From positions 5,704,001-5,768,000 of the forward strand of contig JALGAS010000003.1 in the NCBI GenBank assembly GCA_023078685.1: 64,000 nt of DNA. Direction: 5' to 3'. Shown here in pieces: positions 48,401 through 57,315 of the stretch (position 1 is its first letter; each line of letters opens with the position of its first letter). The notes under the pieces are model-generated. The model was not told where the DNA came from. It ran no database searches and saw nothing but the letters and a program-made list of their open reading frames with translations. The translations under genes and the position numbers were made by a program. Source of the DNA: Neopestalotiopsis rosae (taxonomy: Eukaryota > Ascomycota > Sordariomycetes > Amphisphaeriales > Sporocadaceae).

Positions 48401-50520
48401 GGAATGAAGACCCTGAGCAAGAAGAACCGGGGCCAGAAGAACCTGGGCAAGAAGAACCGGGACATGAGGCACCGGGACACGAAGAACCTGGGCCTGAGGA
48501 ACCTGGGCACGAGGAACCTGGGCACGAGGAACCTGGGCACGAGGAACCTGGGCACGAGGAACCTGGGCACGAGGATCCTGGACACGAAGTTTCGGAAAGT
48601 GGTGAACTCGAGCATGAGGGACCGTCTGGCGTTGACCCAGCAGGTCAGCATTCTGGTGATGAAGATCAGCAGACAGGGCCTTCCGAGCCGAATGTTCCTG
48701 ATACAGACAACTCTGGGCCTCAAGACAGCACGGATGTTCCTGCCGCGGGAGGTTCCCTGCCTGGTGATACCAATGCGGGTCAGCCGAATACAGGAGGCGT
48801 TGGTACTGGAAGCCCCGACCCCAGAGCTGGCGACACGCCTGTAGATTCCGGCCTGCCCAGTGCGTCTGGAGGGAGTGCCGATGATGCAGCCGTTGGTGAC
48901 CAGCCAACTACGACAGATGGATCGCCTGAAAGAGCCGACACACAAGGTGCTACTGGCGAGAGTGCCAACCAGCCAGAGCCTTCCAACACCAACCCCTCAC
49001 CAGCGGAACAAGATATTCCAATCGAGCCTACTGGTGACCATACTGGACCTGCAGAGAAGCCATCTGATCAATCGGTGGATTTGAATTCTACGCGGAGCGA
49101 CCCATCGAAGAAACCGCCCAGTTCAAATCCAGCCGAACCACCGAATACGTCTAATAACAAAGTTTCCAGTCAAGATGAACCCACTGGGCTTACACCGCCC
49201 GGGCTCAAGAATGGTCAAGAGAAACCATCAGGGAAGCCCGGCCGGGATCAAGGGCCCAGAGATCCAAATCATTCCGCGCCAGCAACCGGTCAAGGCGATC
49301 CTGCTGGTGCAAATTCGGCACAGCAAACTTTGTCCGATCACGGAGCTCCAGACACTGGCGCGACGGGTTCTGGAAATGCGGGTCTTGCTGCTGCGTCTTT
49401 CACTGTTGGAGCCGTTGCGGGTGCTGCCGGAGTCGTCGCGGGTGCTGCTGCAGCCAGCATGTTAGACACGAGCAGTGCGGCAGCGTCTCCTCACCACAGT
49501 GAACCAAGCTCTCCAGTAGACTCGGAGCATCACGCCTCATTTGCTGGCTCTGCGGCAGCATCAGTATCGGGAGAGTCGGCAAACTTGGATGACGTTGGCA
49601 CTGATCACGACGACGCCGAGTCCAATGCAGACGAGCACAGTGCCATGGACTATGACAGTGATGCTGAAGGCCACAATGACGCGCACGAAGCGGAATCGAA
49701 TCAAGGTGATTCTGACATCGACAATCACAGTGACCACGAGCAACAGGCTAGCGATGGAGAAGATCATGGCGATGGAGAAGATCATGACTCTGACCATCAC
49801 TCTCATCATGATTCTGATCACGATTCGGAGTATCATTCTGACCATCACACTGACCATCACACTGACCATGACTCTGATCATGACTCCGACCATGATGCTT
49901 CCGACCATGACGCTTCCGACCATGACGCCTCCGATCATGATGCCTCTGATCACGATGCCTCTGATCACGATGCTTCTGATCACGATGCTTCTGATAACGA
50001 TGCTTCTGATCACGATGCTTCTGATCACGATGCTTCTGATAACGATGCTTCTGATAACGAGTCCGATCACGAGTCTGATCATGAGACTGATCAACACACG
50101 CCTGAAGGCAGTGATGATGAGAATGACACAGAAGATCAAAGCCATGATGACGGTGAAGACGACGAGGACGGGTCAGATGTGGAGGATGATTCGGACAAGG
50201 ACAGTGATGATGACACAGATCACGGGGAACAAGAGACAGATTCCGACGGCGACTCTGAGGACAATGGGTCCAGTGATGGAGAGCAAGCTGATGATTCTGA
50301 TTCTGATGATGACGGAGACAGTGACGATGGTCATCCAACAGATGAGAGTGATGGCGATAATGATGACAGTGATGGTACCGACGGAGATGATGAGGATGAT
50401 CACCAGCAGTCCAGTGACGATGATCACTCAGATCACCAAGAGGACTATGATTCCCCTTCAGCCGATGATGGTGATCATGACGATGACGATGGAGCTAGCT
50501 ACGATGGCGGAAGTGACTGA
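45484..50520 (+). CDS. Giant low-complexity repeat protein (1678 aa)
   Basis: A single open frame of 1678 codons. Residues 1-210 look globular and unique, with CxxC-like cysteines (KLCEACLDS) and WPEVTVFSSVDPRMF. Residues ~240-490 are Lys/Glu/Pro/Thr repeats (VPKEKTASDK-like). A Gly/Ala-rich hydrophobic stretch follows at ~574-616. Perfect PIKPA x6 spans residues 770-799 (DNA 47791-47880, six identical 15-bp units). Next come KTEKPAK repeats (48100-48284), GHEEPG repeats (about 48420-48585, four identical 15-bp units), and a second Gly/Ala hydrophobic helix ~1300-1328 (GAVAGAAGVVAGAAAASM). The very acidic Asp/Ser/His tail contains eleven SDHDA-type pentads (49885-50049). No known domain was found. 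Repeat purity suggests recent expansion by slippage. It is divergent from the ankyrin gene and upstream of a small membrane protein and a kinase. Confidence 0.8.
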   Translation: MSTPGSAEYLAQHLNGRGLGCSHFPKYHAEDSQSPRRYPSRLGFFHLTTLSTCISFLDTKKLCEACLDSVVPNGFNYWSNFPATFPHLLSEDAQVSSFQASSPPPGVWPEVTVFSSVDPRMFQAGAEGFVAQGVQTDGTKPQLITPPIVLPISQITGAEQPWSWLVHERKPFYIAQLHITKAWHLLTHKTLEADEAIAARAGASYKSLFKEPPVVPVPSAPSIGPLAFETPERPAVEIAAADKPARDKLVKEKSTADKVPKDNTAAGKAPEEATAGEEAPKKKSTTEKLAKEKSSVAKVPKEKTASDKVSQQKAAPDEVPEWKSANEVAAIEVAPKKKSTAEEVPKEKTASEKVPKKKAVVVDVPTEKSATAEAPVNTSSAEKKPKEKSTSEKVPGERSLTEKTPGGIAATERVPKDKSATGEAPKKKSTSGKTPKEKPTTGNVPEEKPVTEKTPEKLMVEKEPKTSSADKAVSKKSSSSASKSKEIPAASTLNEILPVAAELAVETVPKKPKPSKVSSVGDSSSAVKKDKSTVLGTPSNVSRANNVVETSLNPITTLPSTTKTKKPSLDISKALDAALPLLPLATTMIGAATGAGAIGDIAGVVSSLVAQIPDGSAGPAKKKTSSQGAKGIETELVTKKDKTEVVKPKAATGSVLSEEVPVQPTFTKNWTRYDPIPFDSPIVNLTLADHQRSADSMGESKAIELHGPLMRLLEKAKKRDGGGEVVLQGPGSPPPKNDQIMKLLGATQDGKQKDMVANTQFIKSITESAPIKPAPIKPAPIKPAPIKPAPIKPAPIKPARKEKTEASAAGDDRARNSTEKIPKTKTPGSEPDHGTTKDKSGTKPEIRPGKTEKADKTEKVNKTDKADKTETAAKTEKPAKTEKPAKTEKPAKPAKPAKTEKPAKPAKTEKPAKTEKPAKTEKPAKTEKPAKTENASDKLKKPDRGHSSKPPSPKPPGRHGDPEHEDPEHKKPGNEDPEQEEPGPEEPGQEEPGHEAPGHEEPGPEEPGHEEPGHEEPGHEEPGHEEPGHEDPGHEVSESGELEHEGPSGVDPAGQHSGDEDQQTGPSEPNVPDTDNSGPQDSTDVPAAGGSLPGDTNAGQPNTGGVGTGSPDPRAGDTPVDSGLPSASGGSADDAAVGDQPTTTDGSPERADTQGATGESANQPEPSNTNPSPAEQDIPIEPTGDHTGPAEKPSDQSVDLNSTRSDPSKKPPSSNPAEPPNTSNNKVSSQDEPTGLTPPGLKNGQEKPSGKPGRDQGPRDPNHSAPATGQGDPAGANSAQQTLSDHGAPDTGATGSGNAGLAAASFTVGAVAGAAGVVAGAAAASMLDTSSAAASPHHSEPSSPVDSEHHASFAGSAAASVSGESANLDDVGTDHDDAESNADEHSAMDYDSDAEGHNDAHEAESNQGDSDIDNHSDHEQQASDGEDHGDGEDHDSDHHSHHDSDHDSEYHSDHHTDHHTDHDSDHDSDHDASDHDASDHDASDHDASDHDASDHDASDHDASDNDASDHDASDHDASDNDASDNESDHESDHETDQHTPEGSDDENDTEDQSHDDGEDDEDGSDVEDDSDKDSDDDTDHGEQETDSDGDSEDNGSSDGEQADDSDSDDDGDSDDGHPTDESDGDNDDSDGTDGDDEDDHQQSSDDDHSDHQEDYDSPSADDGDHDDDDGASYDGGSD
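47791..47880 (+). repeat. Tandem array, six identical 15-bp units (PIKPA)
   Basis: CCCATCAAGCCAGCG is repeated six times without a mismatch, inside the giant repeat gene and in frame. Confidence 0.95.
48508..48582 (+). repeat. Tandem array of 15-bp units (HEEPG)
   Basis: CACGAGGAACCTGGG occurs four times exactly (48508-48567) followed by one diverged copy. Related older copies extend upstream to about 48420. Confidence 0.95.
49885..50049 (+). repeat. Tandem array of eleven 15-bp units (SDHDA/SDNDA)
   Basis: Eleven pentapeptide units, seven SDHDA, then SDNDA, two SDHDA and a final SDNDA. The synonymous differences in the first four units suggest they are older than the rest. Confidence 0.95.
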
Positions 50521-50612
50521 AGGGATGGGCACTGAAGTGTGTTAGACAGATATACATATCTAATAAGTATTTAAATTCGCATCAAATTAATTCACCAATC
50601 CTTTATCTTGAG

Positions 50613-50915
50613 ATGAATACATCCCGAATGACGAAGGAACAGAGCCTTTGGCGCACAATGCTACGACGGCTGATTGAAGACATGGCAGAAAGTAAATTGC
50701 GAGATAGACGCGACAACATGATCATTCGATTTCAATTGCTGCTTTTGTTCGCCGAACTCATACTCGCAGCTATTAGTGGGTTAGGTGTTAACCACCAACA
50801 TACACAAAGACGGGCTACTCAGGTATTCCTCTCTGTCGTTTTCTTTGTTGGTGTAAATCTGCTAGTCTGTTTGCGGAACAACAGGTACAGATCTGCGCCG
50901 TATTTTCCATCATAG
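50613..50915 (+). CDS. Small two-helix membrane protein (SLATT-like?)
   Basis: A 100-codon frame from ATG at 50613. A charged, helical N-terminus (LRRLIEDMAESKLRDRRDNM) precedes two hydrophobic helices (FQLLLLFAELILAAISGLGV and TQVFLSVVFFVGVNLLVCL) separated by a short polar turn, with a basic tail. This organisation recalls the fungal SLATT domain, a two-helix predicted pore-forming effector found beside sensor proteins in conflict systems. The similarity is judged by eye and is an inference. It begins only 92 bp after the giant gene stop, and the kinase starts about 85 bp after its own stop, so it may share transcripts or be an exon of a neighbour. Confidence 0.5.
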   Translation: MNTSRMTKEQSLWRTMLRRLIEDMAESKLRDRRDNMIIRFQLLLLFAELILAAISGLGVNHQHTQRRATQVFLSVVFFVGVNLLVCLRNNRYRSAPYFPS

Positions 50916-51000
50916 ACCCGGATGGCGCATTTGTCTACCGCCGTGTATGGACAGTATTGTTATTCATATTGCTAGCAAGCACTGCACATGCGCACGATTC

Positions 51001-52484
51001 ATGGCGCAGAGTGCGCAAGTCTTCGATTTGACAGACCCGGACGAAACCGACAAGATACGCAACGAGCTCATCGACCATTTCCAAAACAGACGACCTTACT
51101 GGAGTTTCATCAGGCCCCTCGGCGACGGAGAAAATGCTGTCGCCATACTCGTGAGAGAACGAAATCCATATTTACCTGGGCGGCTTATGGTGGTGAAAAG
51201 GGCGAAAAGTGGCGAAGCGCCAAAGGCATCGTTGAAGAAAGAGATCGAGTACTTGACGGTAAAGAGTCCCCGCTTCGAATATTAATGTTTCTTTGCTGAG
51301 ACAGAAAGCAACTGCGTGGCTGTGAGCATATCGTACAGCTGCTTGCGAGTCGGGATGGCTCGAACTCACGTAAAGTATCGTCTTTCCTACGTGTATTGAG
51401 CAACAAGACGCATAGGTTCGAGACTCCTGCGAGTCTCGCATTCTGGGGTCTTGAAGATCCGATCATCGGCCTGGAGTATCTTCAAAATGGGATGATATCA
51501 CAGCTCATGAATCGGCTGAGAGAGCATGATCTACAGCTTCCCAACCGTGCGCTCTGGTCATTCTTTTTATGCTGTGAGTATTCTCCATTTTCGTTGACGG
51601 CTAGAGTGGAATGCGGCCTGAGCTCGAGTCGAACACAAATCTAAAGAAAACCACAGTGGCGCGGGCTTGTGCAGGTCTTTCGCATCCGCCTACGCCTTCC
51701 ACCGGCCACGGCAGGCGCCTCGAAACAATGACAGACGGTTCAACCCTGAATCTGATCCACGGAGATTTGCATGGCGATAATATAATGATAGGGAAACAAT
51801 ATGATACACCTAGGTTTCCTGAACACACCTTGCTTCCGCCTATGAAGCTGATCGATCTTGGCGAGGCTTACGAAGGGGGCCCAGGAGCAGCCTCTGAAAA
51901 CATACACAAAGTCTCCTTGGTAAGATGAACTCTCGACAATCAATCAAGCGATTTATCTTTATCGGTGTGACTTTTCAAATCTGACGTCTTCAAAACAGAG
52001 AATCCTCAGTCTCATAGCGAGACGTCACATCCGCCCACGCGAGAAGTCCACACACAAGGATTACGAGACTCTTGCCACCGAAATACTACCGCACGGGAAC
52101 GGCCGGTCCTATCCAGCTCTTGATAACGACCTGCGTGACTTGATTGCCCAATGCGCATCTACTGATCAGGGGAGACGACCGACTTTGGAAGAATTGCTCA
52201 CGGCAACCCAAGATGGCGCCAGAAAGAATCCTGATACATACAAGCCGAATGACACCCGGGAGAGCGACTTTGCGATACACGAATTGATGAAAAAAGTATT
52301 GTATGATGCCAACCCGGAACAGGTCGATACAAGTGTAGCGACCGCTGTTCTAGGGGAAGATGGCGCAGTGGATGGAGGTGATTCAGAGGGCAGAGATTCA
52401 CCGACGGCAGGGAATAGAAGAATATTCAGCATTGGCACTCTGTCTTTGGGATCGTTGCGGATACCGAAGAGGCGGAAAACGTAG
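51001..52484 (+). CDS. Atypical protein kinase-like protein
   Basis: Four exons (51001-51258, 51309-51573, 51657-51919, 51999-52484) encode 423 residues; an in-frame ATG at 50947 could add 18. The N-lobe shows a degenerate glycine loop (PLGDGENAVAILV), the ATP-binding Lys66 in MVVKRA, and a C-helix glutamate (KKEIEYL). The C-lobe shows an unusual catalytic loop HGDLHGDN (Asp211, Asn216) instead of HRDxKxxN, and IDLGEA (Asp241) instead of DFG. All key polar residues are retained, so it may be active despite its divergence. After the kinase core comes a Ser/Gly/Asp-rich tail ending in RIPKRRKT. The first intron uses an unusual AAAG acceptor (51259-51308), chosen because it alone keeps the frame (EYLTQLRGCEHIV). 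Confidence 0.8.
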
Positions 52485-53039
52485 TCGTGGCAAGCTGAAT
52501 GATTTTCATTTGCACAAATGCATTGCTTCATAGTCCTTGGCGTCGTGTGCAACAACACCCGTCAGAAGAATTTCGTCATTGCAAACGGCCACCATTTCCG
52601 ACCCGTTTCAAACGGGTTACCCACAAAGAAAGACATATAAGTTTGAAAAGACCAAACATTTTCAACAATCAAACAAAGGAATCACTGGCTGCTGAAAGAG
52701 ATATTAGTCTAGTGGTAAGGGCGCGACCTTGTTATGACCAGAAGTATAAGCCTGGTAGAGGTCCGTCCGTCTCCTGGCAGGCATGGGGCTCGTGTAGGGC
52801 TCGTGTTTCCCAGTTCCCCTAAACCTGTCGATTGTTTTTTTTCTACCTGTGCTATTTTGCTGTTATTATTTTTCATCTTAGGGGGGCCTTCAGTGTCAGT
52901 GGGCAGGATCGTTCTGTGCACTATGTATAAGTAGCAATTGATTGAACATAGATTTCTGGAGTTTGATTGAAAATTCCAACGCTGCTTCATAATGAACAGT
53001 CCTTTAAATATGTGGACGACAACATTTCCCCCATTCTCT
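52485..53039. other. Intergenic region between kinase and GLEYA gene
   Basis: These 555 bp hold the convergent 3' ends. TAGTCTAGTGGTAAGG near 52707 resembles a tRNA A-box, but no B-box or cloverleaf follows. Confidence 0.4.
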
Positions 53040-54357
53040 CTAAGCTCGAACATTCTCCTCTGGCACTTCATCCTCCGAGCCCCACGAGGCAAACGCCGGA
53101 GCAGCAACACCATCGCACGAGTACTGAACAATGTAGGGGCTGTTCTGGGTGTCGGACGTCAGGAATACGGTACCATCCGGCGCGGTAACACTGAGCTGGA
53201 ACTCGGCCGGATATGCGCCCTGGCCAAACATGATACGAATGGGCAGGTACTGGCCCTGGACCAAATCCACAGACGCGCTGCCGCTGCCCCTGCCGATGGG
53301 TACAATCAGGTCCGCGTTGGCCCGGGTCCAGCCAGAGTAGGCCTTGGGGCCGAGCCATACGAGGACAATGTCGTCGACCTGCGAGGTCGTAAACGTGTAG
53401 GTGCCGGAGAGCACGGCAAAGAGGTAGCCCTTGTGGTCGAGGGCGAAAAAGTCGCTGTAAAAGGTCCGGCTGCTGTCGTATATGTTGAGCTGCGTTCCGC
53501 CCGGCACGCTGATGCCGCCGATCGTGGACGTTATGCCCCATACGCCCGGGATGCGCGACTTGTATATCTCTGGGATGAAACTGCTAAAGATGTCGTCTCG
53601 GTTTTCTCCGGCATCGCTGTGGTACTCGGCCCAGAGCAGGCCCTGGTTGTCGCAGGATGTCGGTGTTGGGCAAGCAATCTCTGTCGAGGTATCCGTCACG
53701 GTAATCGTGGTTGTAGGTGTAGTAGTGATCAGCGCCGCGGTAGGGGCCAAGCGGGTGACGGTCGGAGTGACGGTGCGTGTCTGGGTGACGGTCGTGCTGG
53801 GCGTAGGGATACTCAAGCAACTGCAGGCCAGGGAGACCTGCGCGCTACCAAAAATGGCTACGGCAGCAGGTACGCTGACTTGAGCGCTGGCTTGGATGCT
53901 GGCCTCAATGCTGGTTTGGGAGAAAGGCGCAGTTGTGCTTACAGATATGCTGCTTGGAAACGTAATCGACAGTTGGCGCTTGTTGACTGTATTGAGGACG
54001 CATGTGGTAACCGTCTCGAATCTGTTCACTGTTAGTTGTCAACTTTCGACTTGTCGGTGCAATCATTACATACTCAGTCTCTATGACTGTCACCGCCCCG
54101 GCAGTAATGATATTTGTGCCTGTTGTGGTTGGCTTCGTCGTTGTCGTAAAGACGGTGGAGATTGATTTAACAGTGTTGGTGATTGTCGGAAGGTTGAGAT
54201 ATGACAAGCAAAATTCGGTTTCCGATGTCAAAGCTGCCAAGACTTGGATCACGACCGTCACAACCAGGCATTCCACATCTCCCACAATCTCAATGGGTGT
54301 GGCACAAATGGGAGCGCCGAGGAGGGCGACAATGCCAAGAGCGTGTTTGAACTGCAT
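53040..54357 (-). CDS. Secreted GLEYA-domain cell-wall/adhesin-like protein
   Basis: Exon 1 (54357-54074) and exon 2 (54021-53040), joined across a 52-bp intron with a CTAAC branch site, encode 421 residues. A signal peptide (MQFKHALGIVALLGAPICA) is followed by Thr/Ser-rich segments likely to be O-mannosylated (TTTTKPTTTGTN, TVTQTRTVTPTVT, TTTPTTTITVT). The GLEYA/PA14-like ligand-binding domain begins near residue 222 (QGLLWAEYHSD) and continues through IPGVWGITSTIGGIS, FFALDHKGYLFAVLSGTYTF, DDIVLVWLGPKAYSGW and YLPIRIMFGQG. Such domains bind glycans in fungal flocculins and adhesins. There is no C-terminal GPI signal, so the protein may be secreted or held in the wall by other means. Confidence 0.88.
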
Positions 54358-55422
54358 TGTGATTAAGCCTTGTTTGAAGCTGAATTGGCGAGCGACGAGA
54401 AACAGCCAGATAGTGCTTCGACTTCCATATTATTTATATGCCTCGTTTTGATCTTCCATCATCGAACCCCGAAAGCAATGAGACAGTAGTGCTGGAGATG
54501 TGAGTGGTTGTCATGCTGACAACCTCATTCGTTGGAGGTTGGCGATCAAGGCTTGCTCACATGGAAGCTATGCGGTCACTGTGGACAATGGTCAAGCCTC
54601 AGATACGGCTCAAGTGTAATCCATCAGTCTTCTCACACGTCAGATATGGTGTTGATTCAAGATTCGCTACCGCCTGTGCCAGCCTCGTGTATGTGCCGCT
54701 CTTGATGAGTTCGCCAAGGCCTGAAAGACCTAGATGATCCCCGGGGTTTCAAACGAACTTGCAACAATTAAAGCGATGGATATGGACTTGGATAAGCATG
54801 TACGTATGAAGCGAAATGAATTTCATCGGATCGGTCTTGTTATCTCAATTTCCAAAACTACATTGCCTGCGAGACGAGCTCAGTCAATATCTCCAATAAA
54901 AGGGCAAATATGTTTGCGACAAGGACAACAATCGCAACAACGATGTCCTCGACGCGAGTAACATTCTTTGGAACAAAAACAGCAAAGATAGCAATTGTCT
55001 CAATGGCAGTCATGTATCGAATTTTCTGATGCGACAATATCCATGTCACTTGATGAAAGCCACTGCATTTCAGTCATAGGCAGGAACTGCTCACTAGTGG
55101 GCGGGTGAAGCTATACACAGCGAGACATTGTCCTCACTTGTGGCCTGATAATCTCGGCTCGGGCCTTGCCAGTCAGCCACTGGATTCGAGGATCGCTATG
55201 ATGGCGTTCTCAATTGCGAACAATTACATGCCAGACATTGACGTGAACGCCAGTACAAGAGAGTGTCGTGCTCGCACACGCTTTTCAATCCACACGACGG
55301 GCAATCCCGAGACATGTTTGGAATGGCGCAATTGCTACAACGATCGATGCCTTGCAAAATAAAATAGCATCCTCAAGAAGACCCAGAAGACAACACGCAC
55401 AAAGATCAAAAATGCAAAAATG
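54358..55422. other. Intergenic region
   Basis: About 1.1 kb with the GLEYA promoter. A hydrophobic minus-strand frame at 54858-55049 (VVAIVVLVANIFALLLEIL) is too short and isolated to call. Nothing else was recognised. Confidence 0.35.
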
Positions 55423-55506
55423 TGGAGAAGCTGGGAATCGAACCCAGAACCTTTTCCATGCTTTTGAGCATGCTAAGGAAACGTCATACCACTAGACCAC
55501 ATCCCC
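55423..55506 (-). tRNA. tRNA-Ala(AGC) with 12-nt intron
   Basis: Read on the minus strand from 55506: acceptor arm GGGGATG, D-arm GTC-TAGTGGTAT-GAC, anticodon stem TTTCC/GGAAA with loop TT-AGC-A, T-arm CTGGG-TTCGATT-CCCAG and 3' CTTCTCC plus discriminator A. A 12-nt intron (TGCTCAAAAGCA) follows the base after the anticodon, the canonical position; removing it leaves 72 nt. Anticodon AGC assigns alanine. Acceptor pairing has one G-U and one T-T mismatch. Confidence 0.88.
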
Positions 55507-57315
55507 GGAGCGTTTGATCCGCTTTGTAGGCGGTTGGAATCATTGTTTGATGATTGGATGCTGAGATTGTGGTGTAAAAGCAATCAAGACACTGCACCAT
55601 GAGTGAAAATCGCGCATCACGAATATGGGCTGGTGGGGGACGGGGTTGTGCGGGACTACTCCCTGTGGGGCGCTTAAGCATCCCCTTCAGCGGGCCCAAA
55701 ATTGCAGTGAACTACCTGGTACGGACCAGATAAGACACCATCCTGTCAGCCACGTTGGACGGCCCAAGCTCTATGGTATTCGTTTTCCTTGCGTCTTGAG
55801 AGCCACCAGTCAAATCATGGCTAAGAACTTGCCATAATTTATCTGCTCAATATAAATCATGGTTGATAAGAATCGCACTGTTTTGAGTGATGGCAATCCT
55901 GGAGACCGAAATTTGGGAATATCAGTGAATTTGCCAAGACCGATCTCGCTCATAGTAGTGTTTAATGGACGCTGTTGAGTGGTGGGTTAACACGAGTGAC
56001 AACAAGTAACATACAAAGCAGGAGCATCTTGACACAATGGCAAGAAATTCACAGGGTGATGAGAGTAGGACACGAGAGAGCTGATAGCTGACGTAATGCT
56101 GTCCAAGATGAATGAGTTAAAGAACGAATGCTCTTTCAGCAGGCTCATCGAGGAGATCATCTCGTGCGCTACGCGTCCCGATCAAGAGGCACGGTTCCTT
56201 ACTGAAGTCATTTATCCACCAGGCAGGACGACCGTTGACAGTGTCGTTGAGAATCCGGTTCGAAATTTGGGGGATATGTTGAAGAATGATGGCCGTAGTT
56301 CCATGCAGCAGAACTAGAGTCAGAACGTTGACTATGGGCGACAGGCATCGATGGCGAACCCCAACAGCAACATAATGGCACCTATCCATCAATTGGATAT
56401 CGTCACACGTCCGACAGCCAACAGGTACCCAATGATCAACACGCCCTTGAAGATTCATCGCCAGAGGGCCAGAAGTAGGCTCTTGACCCGATATTTATAT
56501 CCGCATTTAAAATCTAGTAAGCAATGGGCATCTGACACCAAAATTGACAATGGTGCTCACCCTGATCCAACAATGGACTGAAGCGCTGAAGAAAGCGGAA
56601 AAGGGAAACAAGTCCCGACACAGTGCTGGCCACCATAGCATGACGCCTGAAGACTCGGAAACTGTCCTGGAGTTTGGGTTACCAGTTGCCCCCAGGTACG
56701 ATGATCTTTTGCGCCAAGTTCGCCATTGCGTGGAGGAACCGGAAAGTCCTGCACTCTGTGTGGGCGTCGAAGGTTACAATGCAGCACGGGAGGCATACGA
56801 GATTTCGGTCAAGAGAGGATAGGAACAGGACGCAGTACGGCCTGCCACCTTGAAGTAGGATAATTTCTGAGGCGGTCCTACTCCATTTTCTTTTTTCCTA
56901 AAGAGTTCTTGCCTTTGCTCAAGTCTTTCGCAAAGAAGAGAAGAGAAGAAATAGGGAGAGAAGAGTTCACAATGCAATAAGACTTGGGTGTATTTGTAAT
57001 TTTACTTTCTTTCAATTGTTTTTTTAACAATATTAAACTATATACTGGAAGTTTTCGCATGCAGAGCATACAATTTTTTGTTCATCATCATTCATCATTT
57101 GACCGGATACTTTGCAGCCCGTTTGGTCTTTGCTTTCATCTCATCCCTCCTCATTCCATGCAAAATCGTTAAGCTGTTCGAATCCCATCATATCATCTCA
57201 TATCATCCAATCGACCTAGGGACCAGCCGTGGAGTCGATTATTAGTTATATGTTTCATATCCATTTTTCCAATGTTTTTTCTTCTTTCTTTCATTTCAAT
57301 TCTTTTTTGTTTTGT
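55507..57315. other. Intergenic region with weak small frames
   Basis: About 1.8 kb. A plus-strand frame at 56550-56822 (starting MVLTLIQQWTEALKKAEKG, 90 codons) and another at 56096-56317 look moderately protein-like. Neither has recognisable domains or splice partners, so neither is annotated as a gene. AT-rich DNA follows at 56870-57060. Confidence 0.3.

Noticed and set aside
47724..48945. Several long antisense frames with FAGFSVFAG and LVPRF repeats
   Set aside because: They follow exactly the tandem arrays of the giant gene and have no start context or non-repeat sequence.
47791..50049. Regular direct repeats that might suggest a CRISPR array
   Set aside because: Units are contiguous 15-bp coding repeats without unique spacers, in a eukaryotic gene.
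52700..52780. Possible tRNA or SINE head (TAGTCTAGTGGTAAGG)
   Set aside because: Only an A-box-like sequence is present; no B-box, cloverleaf or tail was found.
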